Assembly: GCA_024642205.1 (NCBI GenBank)
Contig: JAHEBQ010000010.1
Location: forward strand, 62,001 to 126,000
Length of the DNA: 64,000 nucleotides
Reading direction: 5' to 3'
Source of the DNA: Planctomycetaceae bacterium
GTDB taxonomy: Bacteria > Planctomycetota > Planctomycetia > Pirellulales > Pirellulaceae
Shown here: positions 53,930 through 63,527 of the stretch, piece by piece
How the letters are laid out: every line of letters starts with the position of its first letter
Numbering within the stretch: position 1 is the stretch's first letter
Made by a program: the position numbers and the translations under genes
The notes under the pieces: model-generated
What the model saw: the letters and a program-made list of their open reading frames with translations, nothing else
Database searches by the model: none
What the model was told of the DNA's origin: nothing

Positions 53930-56461
53930 TCAGTCGACATAAGCGAACTCGTTCAAGTTGAGCGCCATCAGGCAAAAATACTCAAGGGCTTGTTCAGGCG
54001 ACGTGTCGTCCTGATCGATCCAGGATTGCATCAGCTTGGTTCCTCGTTCGACTTCCTCTTCGGTGGTGCGTCGTTGGGTGACACGCTCGATGATACTTCT
54101 GACTTGCTCATCGCGCCTGCCCGGGAATTGCTCTTCGATCGCAGAAGCAAACTCTTTTGCCTGCTGGTTGGTAAACTCGCTGTTCATCATCCCGAGCGCC
54201 TGGGTCGGTTGAGTGGTAATGAAGCGGACGGGGCAACTACTATCGGTATCAGCAGAGTCATTGGTTGTCAGAATCGGCAGCCCCAGTGAGCGTTTGATAT
54301 GGACGTAGATACTACGACGACGCCGATCTTCGTCGCTGGAATTACCCCAGCCCTGCCCTGGTCGCGATTGCCCCGCCAGAACTTCCTGCGGCATCGTTGG
54401 ATAAATACTGGGACCAAACATCTTCTCAAGATTCAATTTTCCGGACACCGCAAGGATCGAATCGCGAATCTCTTCCGCTGTCAGGCGCCGCAGATTGAAT
54501 CGCCAAAACAGATCGTTGGCTGGGTCCCGCTGGTAGCTATCGTGTTGATACGTACTGGACATCTGGTAGGCACTGGAGGACATGATCAAGCGGTGCATCT
54601 GTTTCATACTCCACTTGCCGTTCACGAATTCCGCCGCCAGCCAGTCAAGCAATTCGGGATGTGTCGGCTTGGCTCCCTGGAAACCAAAGTCGCTTGATGT
54701 ACGAACAAGGCCACGCCCAAAATGGTACTGCCACAGGCGGTTGACCATCACGCGGGATGTCAACGGGTTTTCACCGTCAATCAGCCATTTGGCGAAGGCC
54801 GTACGGCGACCTGTTGATTCACCCGTCGGGGAAGGTTTGATTTCGGCCTCAGGCGGCGACAAGACCGAGATAAACCCGGGATCAACCTGGGGGCCCTTCA
54901 CGTGCGGGTTGCCGCGGACCCGAACAAAACTGGGCAACGGCACGGCACCGGATTCCTTGACGCTGAGAACCTGGAGAGAGCCAGGCGGATTCAGGATCAA
55001 TTCATCGCGTTCTTTCAGCAGCTTGCGAAATTCTGCAAATTGCTCCTGCGTGATCTGATCGCCCACCCGTTTCTTCAGGATCGCGACCTGATTCATTTCG
55101 TACTTGAAATCTTCATGTTCAACCGGTTCAAAACCAGGCTTGGCAAGTTCCACGATTTCATTGAGCTTGGCGTCAAATTCCTTGATCTTCGCTTCGTGGG
55201 CCTGTTTCAACTCAGGTTCTGCTTCCCCCATTACCGTCCGGACGGAGTTTTCTTGAACTGACTCGTCGCTGCGAACGCCGTAATGCCGGATGTTTTCAAA
55301 AAACGAAACCATTTTGTAATAGTCAGCTTGCGGGATCGGGTCGATTTTATGGTCATGACACCGGGCACAATTAACGGTCAAACCGAGCATCGTTTGGCCT
55401 GTCGTCGCCACGATATCATCGAGGTCGTCATATTTGGCTTTGAGCGGGTCGACCGGTTCGTCATCCCATTGCCCAAGCCGGAAGTATCCTGTGGCAACGA
55501 TTGTTTCGAGCGTGGGGTTTTCAAGTTCGTCGCCTGCCAGTTGCTCAAGCAGAAATTGATCGTATGGCTTGTCCTGGTTGAAAGCACGGATCACGTAGTC
55601 GCGGTAGCGCCAGACAAATGGCTTCGCACCGTCTCGCTCAAAACTGTTCGTCTCCGCGTAGCGGACGAGGTCCAACCAGTGTCGACCCCATTTTTCTCCG
55701 TAATGTGGCGACTCCAAAAGCTGGTCCACCAATCTGGAATAGGCGGCCGGGTCATTGTCATTGACAAACGAATCAACTTGTTCCGGTGTCGGAGGCAGGC
55801 CGATCAAGTCATAGTAAACGCGTCGAACCAGATCACGCCTGCTCGCCGGGAGTGCCGGTGCCAAGCCAGCCGATTCAAGTTTCGCAAGGATAAAGCTGTC
55901 TATCGGGTTTCGTATCCAGGCCTGGTTCCGGACCTGCGGCGCGGAAACTTCGACGACTGGTTGAAACGACCACCACTTCATGGTCTCGGCGTTGACCGCG
56001 GGTACCTTGGAGTGGGATTCGGCCGTCAGATCCGTTTCGTCGCCAGGCGCAAAGGGCATTCCCAGGTTGACCCATCGTGTCAAGATCTCGATCTTGTCGG
56101 CGGACATTTTTCCGTCTGGCGGCATTTCGTAAATCTGATAGTTGATAACCTTTAGGAGCAGACTTTCGGAAGGCGAGTTCGAATCGACAGCTGGTCCGGA
56201 ATCGCCTCCCCTCAGAATCGAAGTCCGTGAGGCCAGCGCGAGCGATCCGCCTAGATCTTCTGGATCATTGGCATGACACTCGAAACAGTTCTCCTGCAGA
56301 AGCGGTTTGACCTGCGATCGATAAAATTCAATCGCCTCGGCATCTGCCTGCGTGCTGGATCGGTCGTCTTGATCCTGGGAGCAACCCCACGTCGGCACTC
56401 CGCTTGCAAAGATCGCAAGCAGAACAATCCAGGGGGTCAAATAACCTGATCTATCATTCAT
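53930..56461 (-). CDS. Planctomycete cytochrome-type DUF1549/DUF1553 lipoprotein
   Basis: An 843-residue exported protein. A signal peptide ends W-G-C (lipobox Cys27), so I start at 56461 rather than 56608. It has a PSCyt1 cytochrome c domain with C-F-E-C-H (59-63), then DUF1549 with a second haem motif C-A-R-C-H-D-H-K-I-D-P, and DUF1553 at the C-terminus. Two haem c sites suggest electron transfer. The pair with DUF1501 downstream recurs in planctomycetes; a joint role in oxidising complex organic matter has been suggested but is not proved. Confidence 0.94.
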   Translation of the reverse strand: MNDRSGYLTPWIVLLAIFASGVPTWGCSQDQDDRSSTQADAEAIEFYRSQVKPLLQENCFECHANDPEDLGGSLALASRTSILRGGDSGPAVDSNSPSESLLLKVINYQIYEMPPDGKMSADKIEILTRWVNLGMPFAPGDETDLTAESHSKVPAVNAETMKWWSFQPVVEVSAPQVRNQAWIRNPIDSFILAKLESAGLAPALPASRRDLVRRVYYDLIGLPPTPEQVDSFVNDNDPAAYSRLVDQLLESPHYGEKWGRHWLDLVRYAETNSFERDGAKPFVWRYRDYVIRAFNQDKPYDQFLLEQLAGDELENPTLETIVATGYFRLGQWDDEPVDPLKAKYDDLDDIVATTGQTMLGLTVNCARCHDHKIDPIPQADYYKMVSFFENIRHYGVRSDESVQENSVRTVMGEAEPELKQAHEAKIKEFDAKLNEIVELAKPGFEPVEHEDFKYEMNQVAILKKRVGDQITQEQFAEFRKLLKERDELILNPPGSLQVLSVKESGAVPLPSFVRVRGNPHVKGPQVDPGFISVLSPPEAEIKPSPTGESTGRRTAFAKWLIDGENPLTSRVMVNRLWQYHFGRGLVRTSSDFGFQGAKPTHPELLDWLAAEFVNGKWSMKQMHRLIMSSSAYQMSSTYQHDSYQRDPANDLFWRFNLRRLTAEEIRDSILAVSGKLNLEKMFGPSIYPTMPQEVLAGQSRPGQGWGNSSDEDRRRRSIYVHIKRSLGLPILTTNDSADTDSSCPVRFITTQPTQALGMMNSEFTNQQAKEFASAIEEQFPGRRDEQVRSIIERVTQRRTTEEEVERGTKLMQSWIDQDDTSPEQALEYFCLMALNLNEFAYVD

Positions 56462-56846
56462 CGGAAACAAAACAGTACCTGCATGTTGGGAGATCGAATC
56501 CTGTGCGACGAAAGAACCAGCGCATACCTCGGAGGGAAACTGGTGAGGTGATTCCATCGTACCCAAAATTGAAATTGGGCGGCAAGCGAAACGACGGCCC
56601 AACGTCATTTTTCAGGTGAAATAAATATCGACATTTGAGCGGCAACACACAATCCTGAATTGTTACCGGTCAACTTGACGATTCCCCCCGTCCGCCATTT
56701 GCGCCAAACTGATTCGACCCAAGACTGCCATCCTGTTTCGAGCCTCGCAATGCACCAGGCGACAAGCTGACTTGATTCGGCAAAACCGCCCGACCCGGAA
56801 AATCGTGCTGCGGAATCGCAGATGCCCGGTGATGTCCGCTTGCCGG
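56462..56846. other. 385-base spacer without a gene
   Basis: Upstream of the cytochrome-type gene and after the rhomboid gene. Only short frames without pattern are seen. The promoter of the cytochrome/DUF1501 pair should lie near 56500. Confidence 0.35.
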
Positions 56847-57731
56847 TCAGAGACTGCGGTTCTTTCGCAATTTCTCGCTGTACTTTTTCAGCGTCTTGCG
56901 CTCTTTGTTGCTGAGACTCTCTTCGCCGTGCTGGCTGATTTTTTCCAGTATTGCATCGGCTTCCCGTTTCAGCTTTTGGTCGTTGGCAGCCGGGTTGTGG
57001 ATGCGCAGTTTGGAACGCGGTCCAAACAACCTCGACAACCCACCGAACTGAAGTCGGTCGAAATTCCAGCCGAGTTTATAGTACCCCAATCCGAACAAGG
57101 CACCGATCAAGTGAGCCTCCCAGGCAATATGGCTGACCGGATCAAAGGCATTCATGATGTTCATCACCAGCAACAATACGCCCAGCGCCCACGCCGGCAT
57201 CGGGATGATTCCCATCAACAAAATCTTCTGGTGGGGATACATGAAGATGAACAGAACGACGACTGCGGAAACAGCTCCCGATGCGCCCACAATAAACGCC
57301 GGTTGTCCCGGGCTAAGAATCAATTGCAGGGCGAGCCATCCGACTCCGGCGACGACAATAGAGATCAGGTAGAACTTCAGGAATTCCGTCCTCCCCAACC
57401 GGTATTCAACCGGCCGGCCGAGAAACCAGAGCGTAATCATATTGCCGGCAATATGCCAGATTCCGGATTTGGTGGTCAACGATGCATGGGCAAATCCATG
57501 AGTCAGGTAAGTCCAGAAATACCAGGGGTGCTCCGTATCGAGGGCCAACACCTTACTCAACCAGTGTGTCCCTCCAGGCTCAACCTCGGAAGTGAACGAA
57601 TCCAGCAGAAAGATCACAACATTGATCACAACCAGACTCAGCACGATCGACTGGTGGTTGAACTGAAATCCGGGAATCGCACGACGAGGGTAATCGTTGT
57701 CCCGACTATATTGCCTGTCCTCAAAACCCAT
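56847..57731 (-). CDS. Rhomboid-family intramembrane serine protease
   Basis: A 294-residue protein with about six membrane helices. The catalytic Ser151 lies in V-G-A-S-G-A (GASG, 149-152) and His207 in W-E-A-H-L-I-G-A-L-F-G; the oxyanion-side H-I-A-G-N-M (93-98) is also present. The C-terminus (about 250-294) has I-L-E-K-I-S-Q-H-G-E-E-S-L-S-N-K-E-R, a helical module found on many planctomycete and Bacteroidetes rhomboids. I start it at 57731 (M-G-F-E-D-R-Q-Y); M at 57737 is possible. Substrates are unknown. Confidence 0.92.
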   Translation of the reverse strand: MGFEDRQYSRDNDYPRRAIPGFQFNHQSIVLSLVVINVVIFLLDSFTSEVEPGGTHWLSKVLALDTEHPWYFWTYLTHGFAHASLTTKSGIWHIAGNMITLWFLGRPVEYRLGRTEFLKFYLISIVVAGVGWLALQLILSPGQPAFIVGASGAVSAVVVLFIFMYPHQKILLMGIIPMPAWALGVLLLVMNIMNAFDPVSHIAWEAHLIGALFGLGYYKLGWNFDRLQFGGLSRLFGPRSKLRIHNPAANDQKLKREADAILEKISQHGEESLSNKERKTLKKYSEKLRKNRSL

Positions 57732-57861
57732 TGTCATCCAGCAATAAAGCAAATGGTTGTCAAAGCCCTCCCGTGAGGGCGCCCTCGGATGAAGGTGGTT
57801 TAATGATACCGGCTGGAGGCCAACTCGTGCCATGCCAAACCGAAATTGTTCCCCGGCGCGC

Positions 57862-57890
57862 AAGAAAAAGAACGCCCTTGGGCGTTCTTT
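57862..57890 (-). terminator. Strong Rho-independent terminator
   Basis: A perfect inverted repeat AAAGAACGCCC/GGGCGTTCTTT (57867-57890) with a tiny loop is followed on the minus strand by TTTC after the T-rich arm. It should end the transcript of the coiled-coil gene at 57955. Confidence 0.85.
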
Positions 57891-57954
57891 GGTGATTCAA
57901 GCCACTGGACAATCGGGGGCCTGACTACGTTGCCATTTGCCGGCGAACGCTGTT

Positions 57955-59532
57955 CTATTTACCGGCAAACGCTTTTCGTGAAAGCGCAATCGAAACCCTG
58001 CGAAGCTCTGCATGAAGCTGATCGATTTTTGATTCAAGTGAGGCAATCGTCTGCTTCAACTCGGACACTTCCTGGGTTTTCTGGGCAGCCAACGCGGTAA
58101 TCGTATCAAGGTCATTCTTCAAATTGGCTTGGTCGGCCGTGTTATCGTTGATCACCCGTAACCGCTCTTCAATTTGCGCATTGGCATCATCGATCAATTT
58201 TTGCTGGACTACATTGCTTTGGGTGACCCGCTGAATTTCCTCGTCCGCCGTGGCTGACTGAAATGTCAGGTTGCCAAACTCGTAGGGAAAATCTCGAACC
58301 TGCCGAATGTAGATCCGGTCGACTTCCTTGACGTTTTCGCCGTTTTTGAACGGAGCCACGGGCGTCCCGTTTCGCTGGTAACCGTCGGCCGAACGCTGGT
58401 CGACCAGCACCGAATCGCCTTTGTCAAAAGTCACGACTCCGCCATGGTGGAGTCCCTGATCGATAGCGTGCCCCAATTGATTGAAAAGCCCGTCATTTTC
58501 GATGCTGCCATTGGCATCCACCTGATAGCCTTCGGCTCTCGACGGCGCCGTGAATTCGTATTTCACAAAAACTTCCTCCGGAGCGGGCTCAAATCGAGGC
58601 GACTTCCGTCCAGCTGAATTGTTATCGATCCAGTCCTGGATCGTCCCCATCGACAATCCATCGAACGCGTATCGGTCGATTAGCGCTTCGTAGTCCAGAC
58701 TGTTGGGATCAAGACCGACTTTTTGAGGTTGCAGGAATAACGACTGCAGGACGCTCCGAAATTCCGTGATATCCAGTTTTTCATTTTCGTCTTTCAGCGA
58801 ATTCGCAAAGGTCTTGAGTTCTTCCGGAACGTCGGTATTGGATTCTACCACGGCAATGGTGGCTTTCCTGAAAATCCCTCGACGGTCCAAGGGCATTTTC
58901 TCAAACAGCGTCCAGGTTCCGGTCGGGTTCACGTATTGCTGGTCATCCGCTAACGCGACAGATTCGAGTGTCAACGTTCCGGGCGCCTCGGCAATAACGC
59001 GTACCGAACCGATAAACCTGGCCGGAAGTGGTTGACCATTTACGTTCTGATCAAGAAAGGCAAACAGCACAACGTCTTGCAATTTATCAAAGTCTGCCGG
59101 TCGGGCTGATGAGAAAGTAAAAGTCCGATTGTCTCCGTCGGGGACAATCTGGCCGCTGGGCCAGACACGCCCCCGTCCCGTCAGTTCCCGCGTTAAAAGA
59201 TCGTTTATATAGCGAAGCGAACCAGGATCGTAGGTCAACGACGAGCGGTTACCATTAATCTGTTCGTCAACCTCTTGCTTGGTTTTTTCAGCCAGTTTTT
59301 CATATTTGTCGACTTCCGCGATCGCTTTTGTGCGAAGTGAGTAAACCGTCGTCAATCCAAAAATCGCGCCCACGCCGGCCATGAACGTCAAGATGACAAA
59401 CACGATATTGATCCAGTTCCATGTCTTCGATGCCAGCACACAAAAGACGACCAACAGAATAAAGGCCAGCCCAAGAATGCCCGCAGACATGTAATCTATG
59501 CTTGCAATAATTGCGGAATCGTCTATGCCCAT
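57955..59532 (-). CDS. Membrane protein with C-terminal coiled coil
   Basis: A 525-residue uncharacterised protein. Two membrane helices (about 14-36 and 41-63) are followed by a long extracytoplasmic region with beta-rich segments, including F-A-F-L-D-Q-N-V-N-G-Q-P-L-P-A-R-F-I-G-S, and a heptad-patterned coiled coil (about 425-510). It ends with a basic tail. It is divergent from the TolC-like gene across 404 bases, so it may share regulation or an envelope role with it, but this is only positional. Confidence 0.8.
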   Translation of the reverse strand: MGIDDSAIIASIDYMSAGILGLAFILLVVFCVLASKTWNWINIVFVILTFMAGVGAIFGLTTVYSLRTKAIAEVDKYEKLAEKTKQEVDEQINGNRSSLTYDPGSLRYINDLLTRELTGRGRVWPSGQIVPDGDNRTFTFSSARPADFDKLQDVVLFAFLDQNVNGQPLPARFIGSVRVIAEAPGTLTLESVALADDQQYVNPTGTWTLFEKMPLDRRGIFRKATIAVVESNTDVPEELKTFANSLKDENEKLDITEFRSVLQSLFLQPQKVGLDPNSLDYEALIDRYAFDGLSMGTIQDWIDNNSAGRKSPRFEPAPEEVFVKYEFTAPSRAEGYQVDANGSIENDGLFNQLGHAIDQGLHHGGVVTFDKGDSVLVDQRSADGYQRNGTPVAPFKNGENVKEVDRIYIRQVRDFPYEFGNLTFQSATADEEIQRVTQSNVVQQKLIDDANAQIEERLRVINDNTADQANLKNDLDTITALAAQKTQEVSELKQTIASLESKIDQLHAELRRVSIALSRKAFAGK

Positions 59533-59936
59533 TTACTTAAACCAGTCTTGCCGTTGAGACTCTGTGGACCATGCGGAAAAAAAGGGAAAACTGACTTTCC
59601 CAGTCGATCAACAGGTACATACACTACGCCAGCGCTGAAGGAAGCGCGGAAATAGACCTAATTGCATCTTAAATTGGGTAAAATAGCCCGTCAAGTTTTG
59701 CTATCGTCGGTTTACTGCTGATTGCTTCGATTTAGTCCTTCGGATGGGGGCGATTGATACCAGCGGAACAATCTCTCAAGTTAGATAGCAAATAATCCCG
59801 AAACTCCATACATGCAGGTAAATCAATAGAAAGGGACCAACCCGCATAGCCGGTCCTTTTGACAACGATTTTCCCCCAAAACCAGCTTTCTGTTCCGGAT
59901 TCCCGACCGTTCAGAAGCCGTACCCAGGAGATTTTG
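59533..59936. promoter_or_regulatory. 404-base divergent region
   Basis: Between the coiled-coil gene (minus) and the TolC-like gene (plus). It holds a bulged hairpin AAAGGGACC/GGTCCTTT at 59830-59859 followed by T, which might be a weak terminator or leader structure 76 bases before the GTG start. No operator is seen. Confidence 0.4.
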
Positions 59937-62900
59937 GTGTTCAAGACCCAGATCAATCGTCTGCTTTTGGCAGTCGTTTTGTTTAATTTGTGCGCGGTCA
60001 TTGGCTGTCATCGTGGCTATTATCGCCGACAAGCCGATGCTGACGCAAAGCGATTAATTCTGCAAAAATCTGTGGATCCACGCTGGAATACCGCCAGCGG
60101 AACCATCGATATCGATCCTCAATCGCGGATGTTTGATCCGTTTTCCGCCGATCATCCTCCGATCCCACCAGACGATCCGGCCTCTCATCAGTTGATGCAT
60201 TGTGTCGATGGAAAACCGGGATATCCGCAGTGGAATGCCAACGGAGACACCAATTTTGTCGAAAATCCGGAATGGCGACGGTACCTGCCTGTCAACGACA
60301 AAGGCGAAGTTGTCTTGACGCTCGATGGTGCGTTTCAGCTGGCCCTGATTCACTCGCCAGATTACCAGGAAGCTCACGAAACACTTTACCTCTCGGCCCT
60401 TGATGTCAGCCTGGAACGATTTGGATTTGATACCACACTCATCGGTGGTTACAACTCGTTTTTCACGTCCCAGGGAAGATTTCGCGGTTCTCGTGAAAGC
60501 GGTGCAAACCCGCCGGCCGCAAACGGCACATCGAGTTCAACAATTCAAGGTCAGCTGGGTGCCAACGGCGGCGGCTTCGACTTCAGGCGAATCGGCATCA
60601 CGGGAACGACCTTTGCCGTCGGCTTGGCGAACACAATCCTGTTTAATTTTTCAGGCAATAACACCCAGTCGGGTTCCACGTTGATTGACTTTTCGATCAT
60701 CCAGCCTCTGCTGCGGGGTGCTGGTCGTGACCGGATCATGGAAGCATTGACCCAAGCCGAGCGAACATTGCTGGCCAACGTTCGTCAATTGGAACGGTTC
60801 CGTCGCGCTTTTTATCTCCAGATCGCGATTGGGCGCAACCTTGCCGTCCGCTTGACCCGCGCCGGGGACTTTCTGGGTATCCCGGGAGCTGCGGGCACCA
60901 ATGCCGGCGGGTATTTTGGATTGCTGGAACGACAACAGCGGATTCGCAATCAGGAATTGAATGTCCGCCAGCTGGAATCCGTTTTGTCGTTGTTCCGGGA
61001 ATTCTTTCTTCGCGAGCGACTGGATGCGGTTCAGTTGAAGCTATTTGAAACCAGGGTTTACGAGCAGCAACGAAACTTGCTGGATCTTCGCGTCGGATAT
61101 CAGACGTTACTCGATCAATTCAAACGGACACTCGGCCTGCCCCCGGACTTGGATGTCGTCATTGACGACACTTACCTCGAACGATTCAAGCTGATCAGCG
61201 ATCAAGTCAACGAACAACTGATCCTGTCGAGTGCTTTGCGGGAAAACACTGGAAGCGTGCTCAATGGTGTCGACGAACTGTTCGACGAACTTGAAAGCGT
61301 CGACGACATTGCGACCGGAAAATTCGTTTGGCCAAGCGATCTCGCGGAAAAAATCAGCAAATTGATTCCTTACATTGAAGAAGCAGAAGCAACGATTGAA
61401 AAAATTGTCAACGAGGACCGTTTGGAAATCGAAGCCGATATCAACTATCTGAACGAAAAACGCAATGAACGCGTGGCTTATCTCGATAAACTGAGAATCG
61501 CAATCGAATCCGGGAAAATCAACTCGCCGGTGGACCCGCGTCTGTTTGAAACTGAATCCCTGCCCGAGACTGCCGAGTTGCGACAAATTCTGGCGGATTC
61601 AGATTCCAAAGACTCGATCCTCAACCGGGCAGCCCGTGTCAAGGCAGAACTCGCCAACATCAAGTCCCGAATCGCCGGTTTCAAACAAACCGAAAGCGAA
61701 CTTGAAAAACAGGCGCTTTACGAGTTTGTCCGAACGGAATTCCAGGAAAAAATCCCGGGACAGCTTTCCGAGATCAACAGCCTGATCCTGGAGATCTCGC
61801 TGCTCCAGGCCCGCACCCGTTCCAATTCAATCGAGATCGTCGACGTCGATATCAATTCGACACAAGCGATCGAAATCGCGCGTTGCATGCGACGCGACTG
61901 GATGAACGCGCGGGCCAGCCTGGTCGACAACTGGCGAAACATTGAGTTCGTTGCTGACCAACTGGAGTCCCAACTCGATTTGGTCTTCGAGGGCGACATG
62001 GGGAGTCGAAATGGGGAGTCCAACCCGTTTAAGATCCGTTACGAAACGGGCCAATTGAGGGCTGGATTCCGTTTCGACGCTCCGATCGTGCGACAAGCCG
62101 AACGAAACAACTACCGCGCCGCCTTGATCTCGTACCAGCAAACGCGTCGTGCGTTCTATCAATTCGAAGATAGCGTCAAGCAAAACCTTCGCGAAATCAG
62201 TCGAAATATCGATCGTAACAAAGTCCTGTTTGAGCTGGATCGCCGGACCGTCCAGGTCCAAATCGAAAGCGTCGAAATCAACCGCTATGAATTGGAAAAG
62301 CCGGTTGGACCGGGAGCCACCGGAGGCGGACGACTCGGAGCGACCACCGCTCAAAACCTGGCCAATGCGATTATCGGACTCAACGGGGCCCAGAACTCGT
62401 TCCTGGGGTCATGGGTCGGATACGAAGTCCTTCGCCGCAACCTCGATTTTGATTTGGGCACAATGCAACTTGATGAACTCGGTCAGTGGATCGACCCTGG
62501 AAAAATTGATGCTTCCATCGGACAACGAGCGGCCGCAACCATGGGGATCGAGCTGGATTGTCAATTCTGTACCGGCGTTGCCGCCCCGGGAGGTATTGCT
62601 GCCGATTTGATTTCGGATCCCGCCCCATCGATTATCGAGCCGCAACCGGATCCGTTGCAATTTGAATCTGAAATCCCGGTTCCCGCGGAAGTCGAACGCA
62701 TCAATCGTTCTTCGGCTCCGCAGCTGAATCAGCCGAATTCGGCGATGCGGCCTCGTCGTTCGGTTTTCTCGAGCGATGCTGCTTCCAGTGTCTCGCCTCC
62801 GAACCGAGTGCCAGGTTTGTTGTTTCAACCCGTCAATTCCAGATCTGAATCCACTTTTCAGCGGTCGACTGAAAATTCGTTGCAACGGAATCAGTTCCAG

Positions 62901-63527
62901 TCGCAGCCGGTCGCAATTCCACCCCGAAAAGTGATCAGGACGTCGGGAAAAGGTGCGGCGGCGAGACCTTTATCTGTTTCAAAAACGACGAATTCCAGCA
63001 CGGAATCACCCCTGCCGCGAAATGAGATGGCACGCCCGGTGGCCCAACAAAACAGCCCTGTTTCCGCTCACCGTCAACCGTTGTTCCCGAGTCAAGGTTT
63101 GAAGAATCCACAACTCTCCCGCAGTTCCCAGGTGCAACCGGCGTCCAGCGCGGAATCGGTTCGCTCGCTGGTTTCCGTTTCTGACAGGACGACTCGGTTA
63201 AACCCGCTGGACGTACCGGCCGCCGACAGGAATGCTGATCCGTTCACCGACCCGATGGTCAAGCGAACCTCCGGCCTGTCACCGGAGGTAAACAATCAGG
63301 GCAAGCCTTCGAACCCATTCAATCCGCCCACGATGACCCTGCAGGCGGTGACCGGAGGAATGGGACCGACACCATTGACGAATTCCAAGGAAATGGCGGC
63401 CGCGACTACCGGGATAAGCAATCATCCGGCGTTTGCCGAATCGCCTGACCAAGATCCCAGTTGGCAATTTCCTACCTCGTCGCTGGGAGGAGTTTTGAAT
63501 CGCTTTCGAACGGATTCAGAGAGATAA
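59937..63527 (+). CDS. TolC-family outer membrane efflux lipoprotein, very long
   Basis: A 1196-residue protein. The start is GTG at 59937: AGGAG lies six bases before it and the codon opens a signal peptide ending V-I-G-C (lipobox). Longer frames to 59859 would bury the signal. The TolC core shows the helical pair of repeats with the V-L-T-L-D-G-A-F-Q-L-A-L and F-S-I-I-Q-P-L-L-R-G-A-G-R motifs, and a second repeat with Q-T-R-R-A-F-Y-Q-F-E. A charged coiled-coil insert (about 410-640) lengthens the periplasmic barrel. The last 250 residues are Ser/Pro/Asn-rich and likely disordered. Confidence 0.88.
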   Translation: MFKTQINRLLLAVVLFNLCAVIGCHRGYYRRQADADAKRLILQKSVDPRWNTASGTIDIDPQSRMFDPFSADHPPIPPDDPASHQLMHCVDGKPGYPQWNANGDTNFVENPEWRRYLPVNDKGEVVLTLDGAFQLALIHSPDYQEAHETLYLSALDVSLERFGFDTTLIGGYNSFFTSQGRFRGSRESGANPPAANGTSSSTIQGQLGANGGGFDFRRIGITGTTFAVGLANTILFNFSGNNTQSGSTLIDFSIIQPLLRGAGRDRIMEALTQAERTLLANVRQLERFRRAFYLQIAIGRNLAVRLTRAGDFLGIPGAAGTNAGGYFGLLERQQRIRNQELNVRQLESVLSLFREFFLRERLDAVQLKLFETRVYEQQRNLLDLRVGYQTLLDQFKRTLGLPPDLDVVIDDTYLERFKLISDQVNEQLILSSALRENTGSVLNGVDELFDELESVDDIATGKFVWPSDLAEKISKLIPYIEEAEATIEKIVNEDRLEIEADINYLNEKRNERVAYLDKLRIAIESGKINSPVDPRLFETESLPETAELRQILADSDSKDSILNRAARVKAELANIKSRIAGFKQTESELEKQALYEFVRTEFQEKIPGQLSEINSLILEISLLQARTRSNSIEIVDVDINSTQAIEIARCMRRDWMNARASLVDNWRNIEFVADQLESQLDLVFEGDMGSRNGESNPFKIRYETGQLRAGFRFDAPIVRQAERNNYRAALISYQQTRRAFYQFEDSVKQNLREISRNIDRNKVLFELDRRTVQVQIESVEINRYELEKPVGPGATGGGRLGATTAQNLANAIIGLNGAQNSFLGSWVGYEVLRRNLDFDLGTMQLDELGQWIDPGKIDASIGQRAAATMGIELDCQFCTGVAAPGGIAADLISDPAPSIIEPQPDPLQFESEIPVPAEVERINRSSAPQLNQPNSAMRPRRSVFSSDAASSVSPPNRVPGLLFQPVNSRSESTFQRSTENSLQRNQFQSQPVAIPPRKVIRTSGKGAAARPLSVSKTTNSSTESPLPRNEMARPVAQQNSPVSAHRQPLFPSQGLKNPQLSRSSQVQPASSAESVRSLVSVSDRTTRLNPLDVPAADRNADPFTDPMVKRTSGLSPEVNNQGKPSNPFNPPTMTLQAVTGGMGPTPLTNSKEMAAATTGISNHPAFAESPDQDPSWQFPTSSLGGVLNRFRTDSER

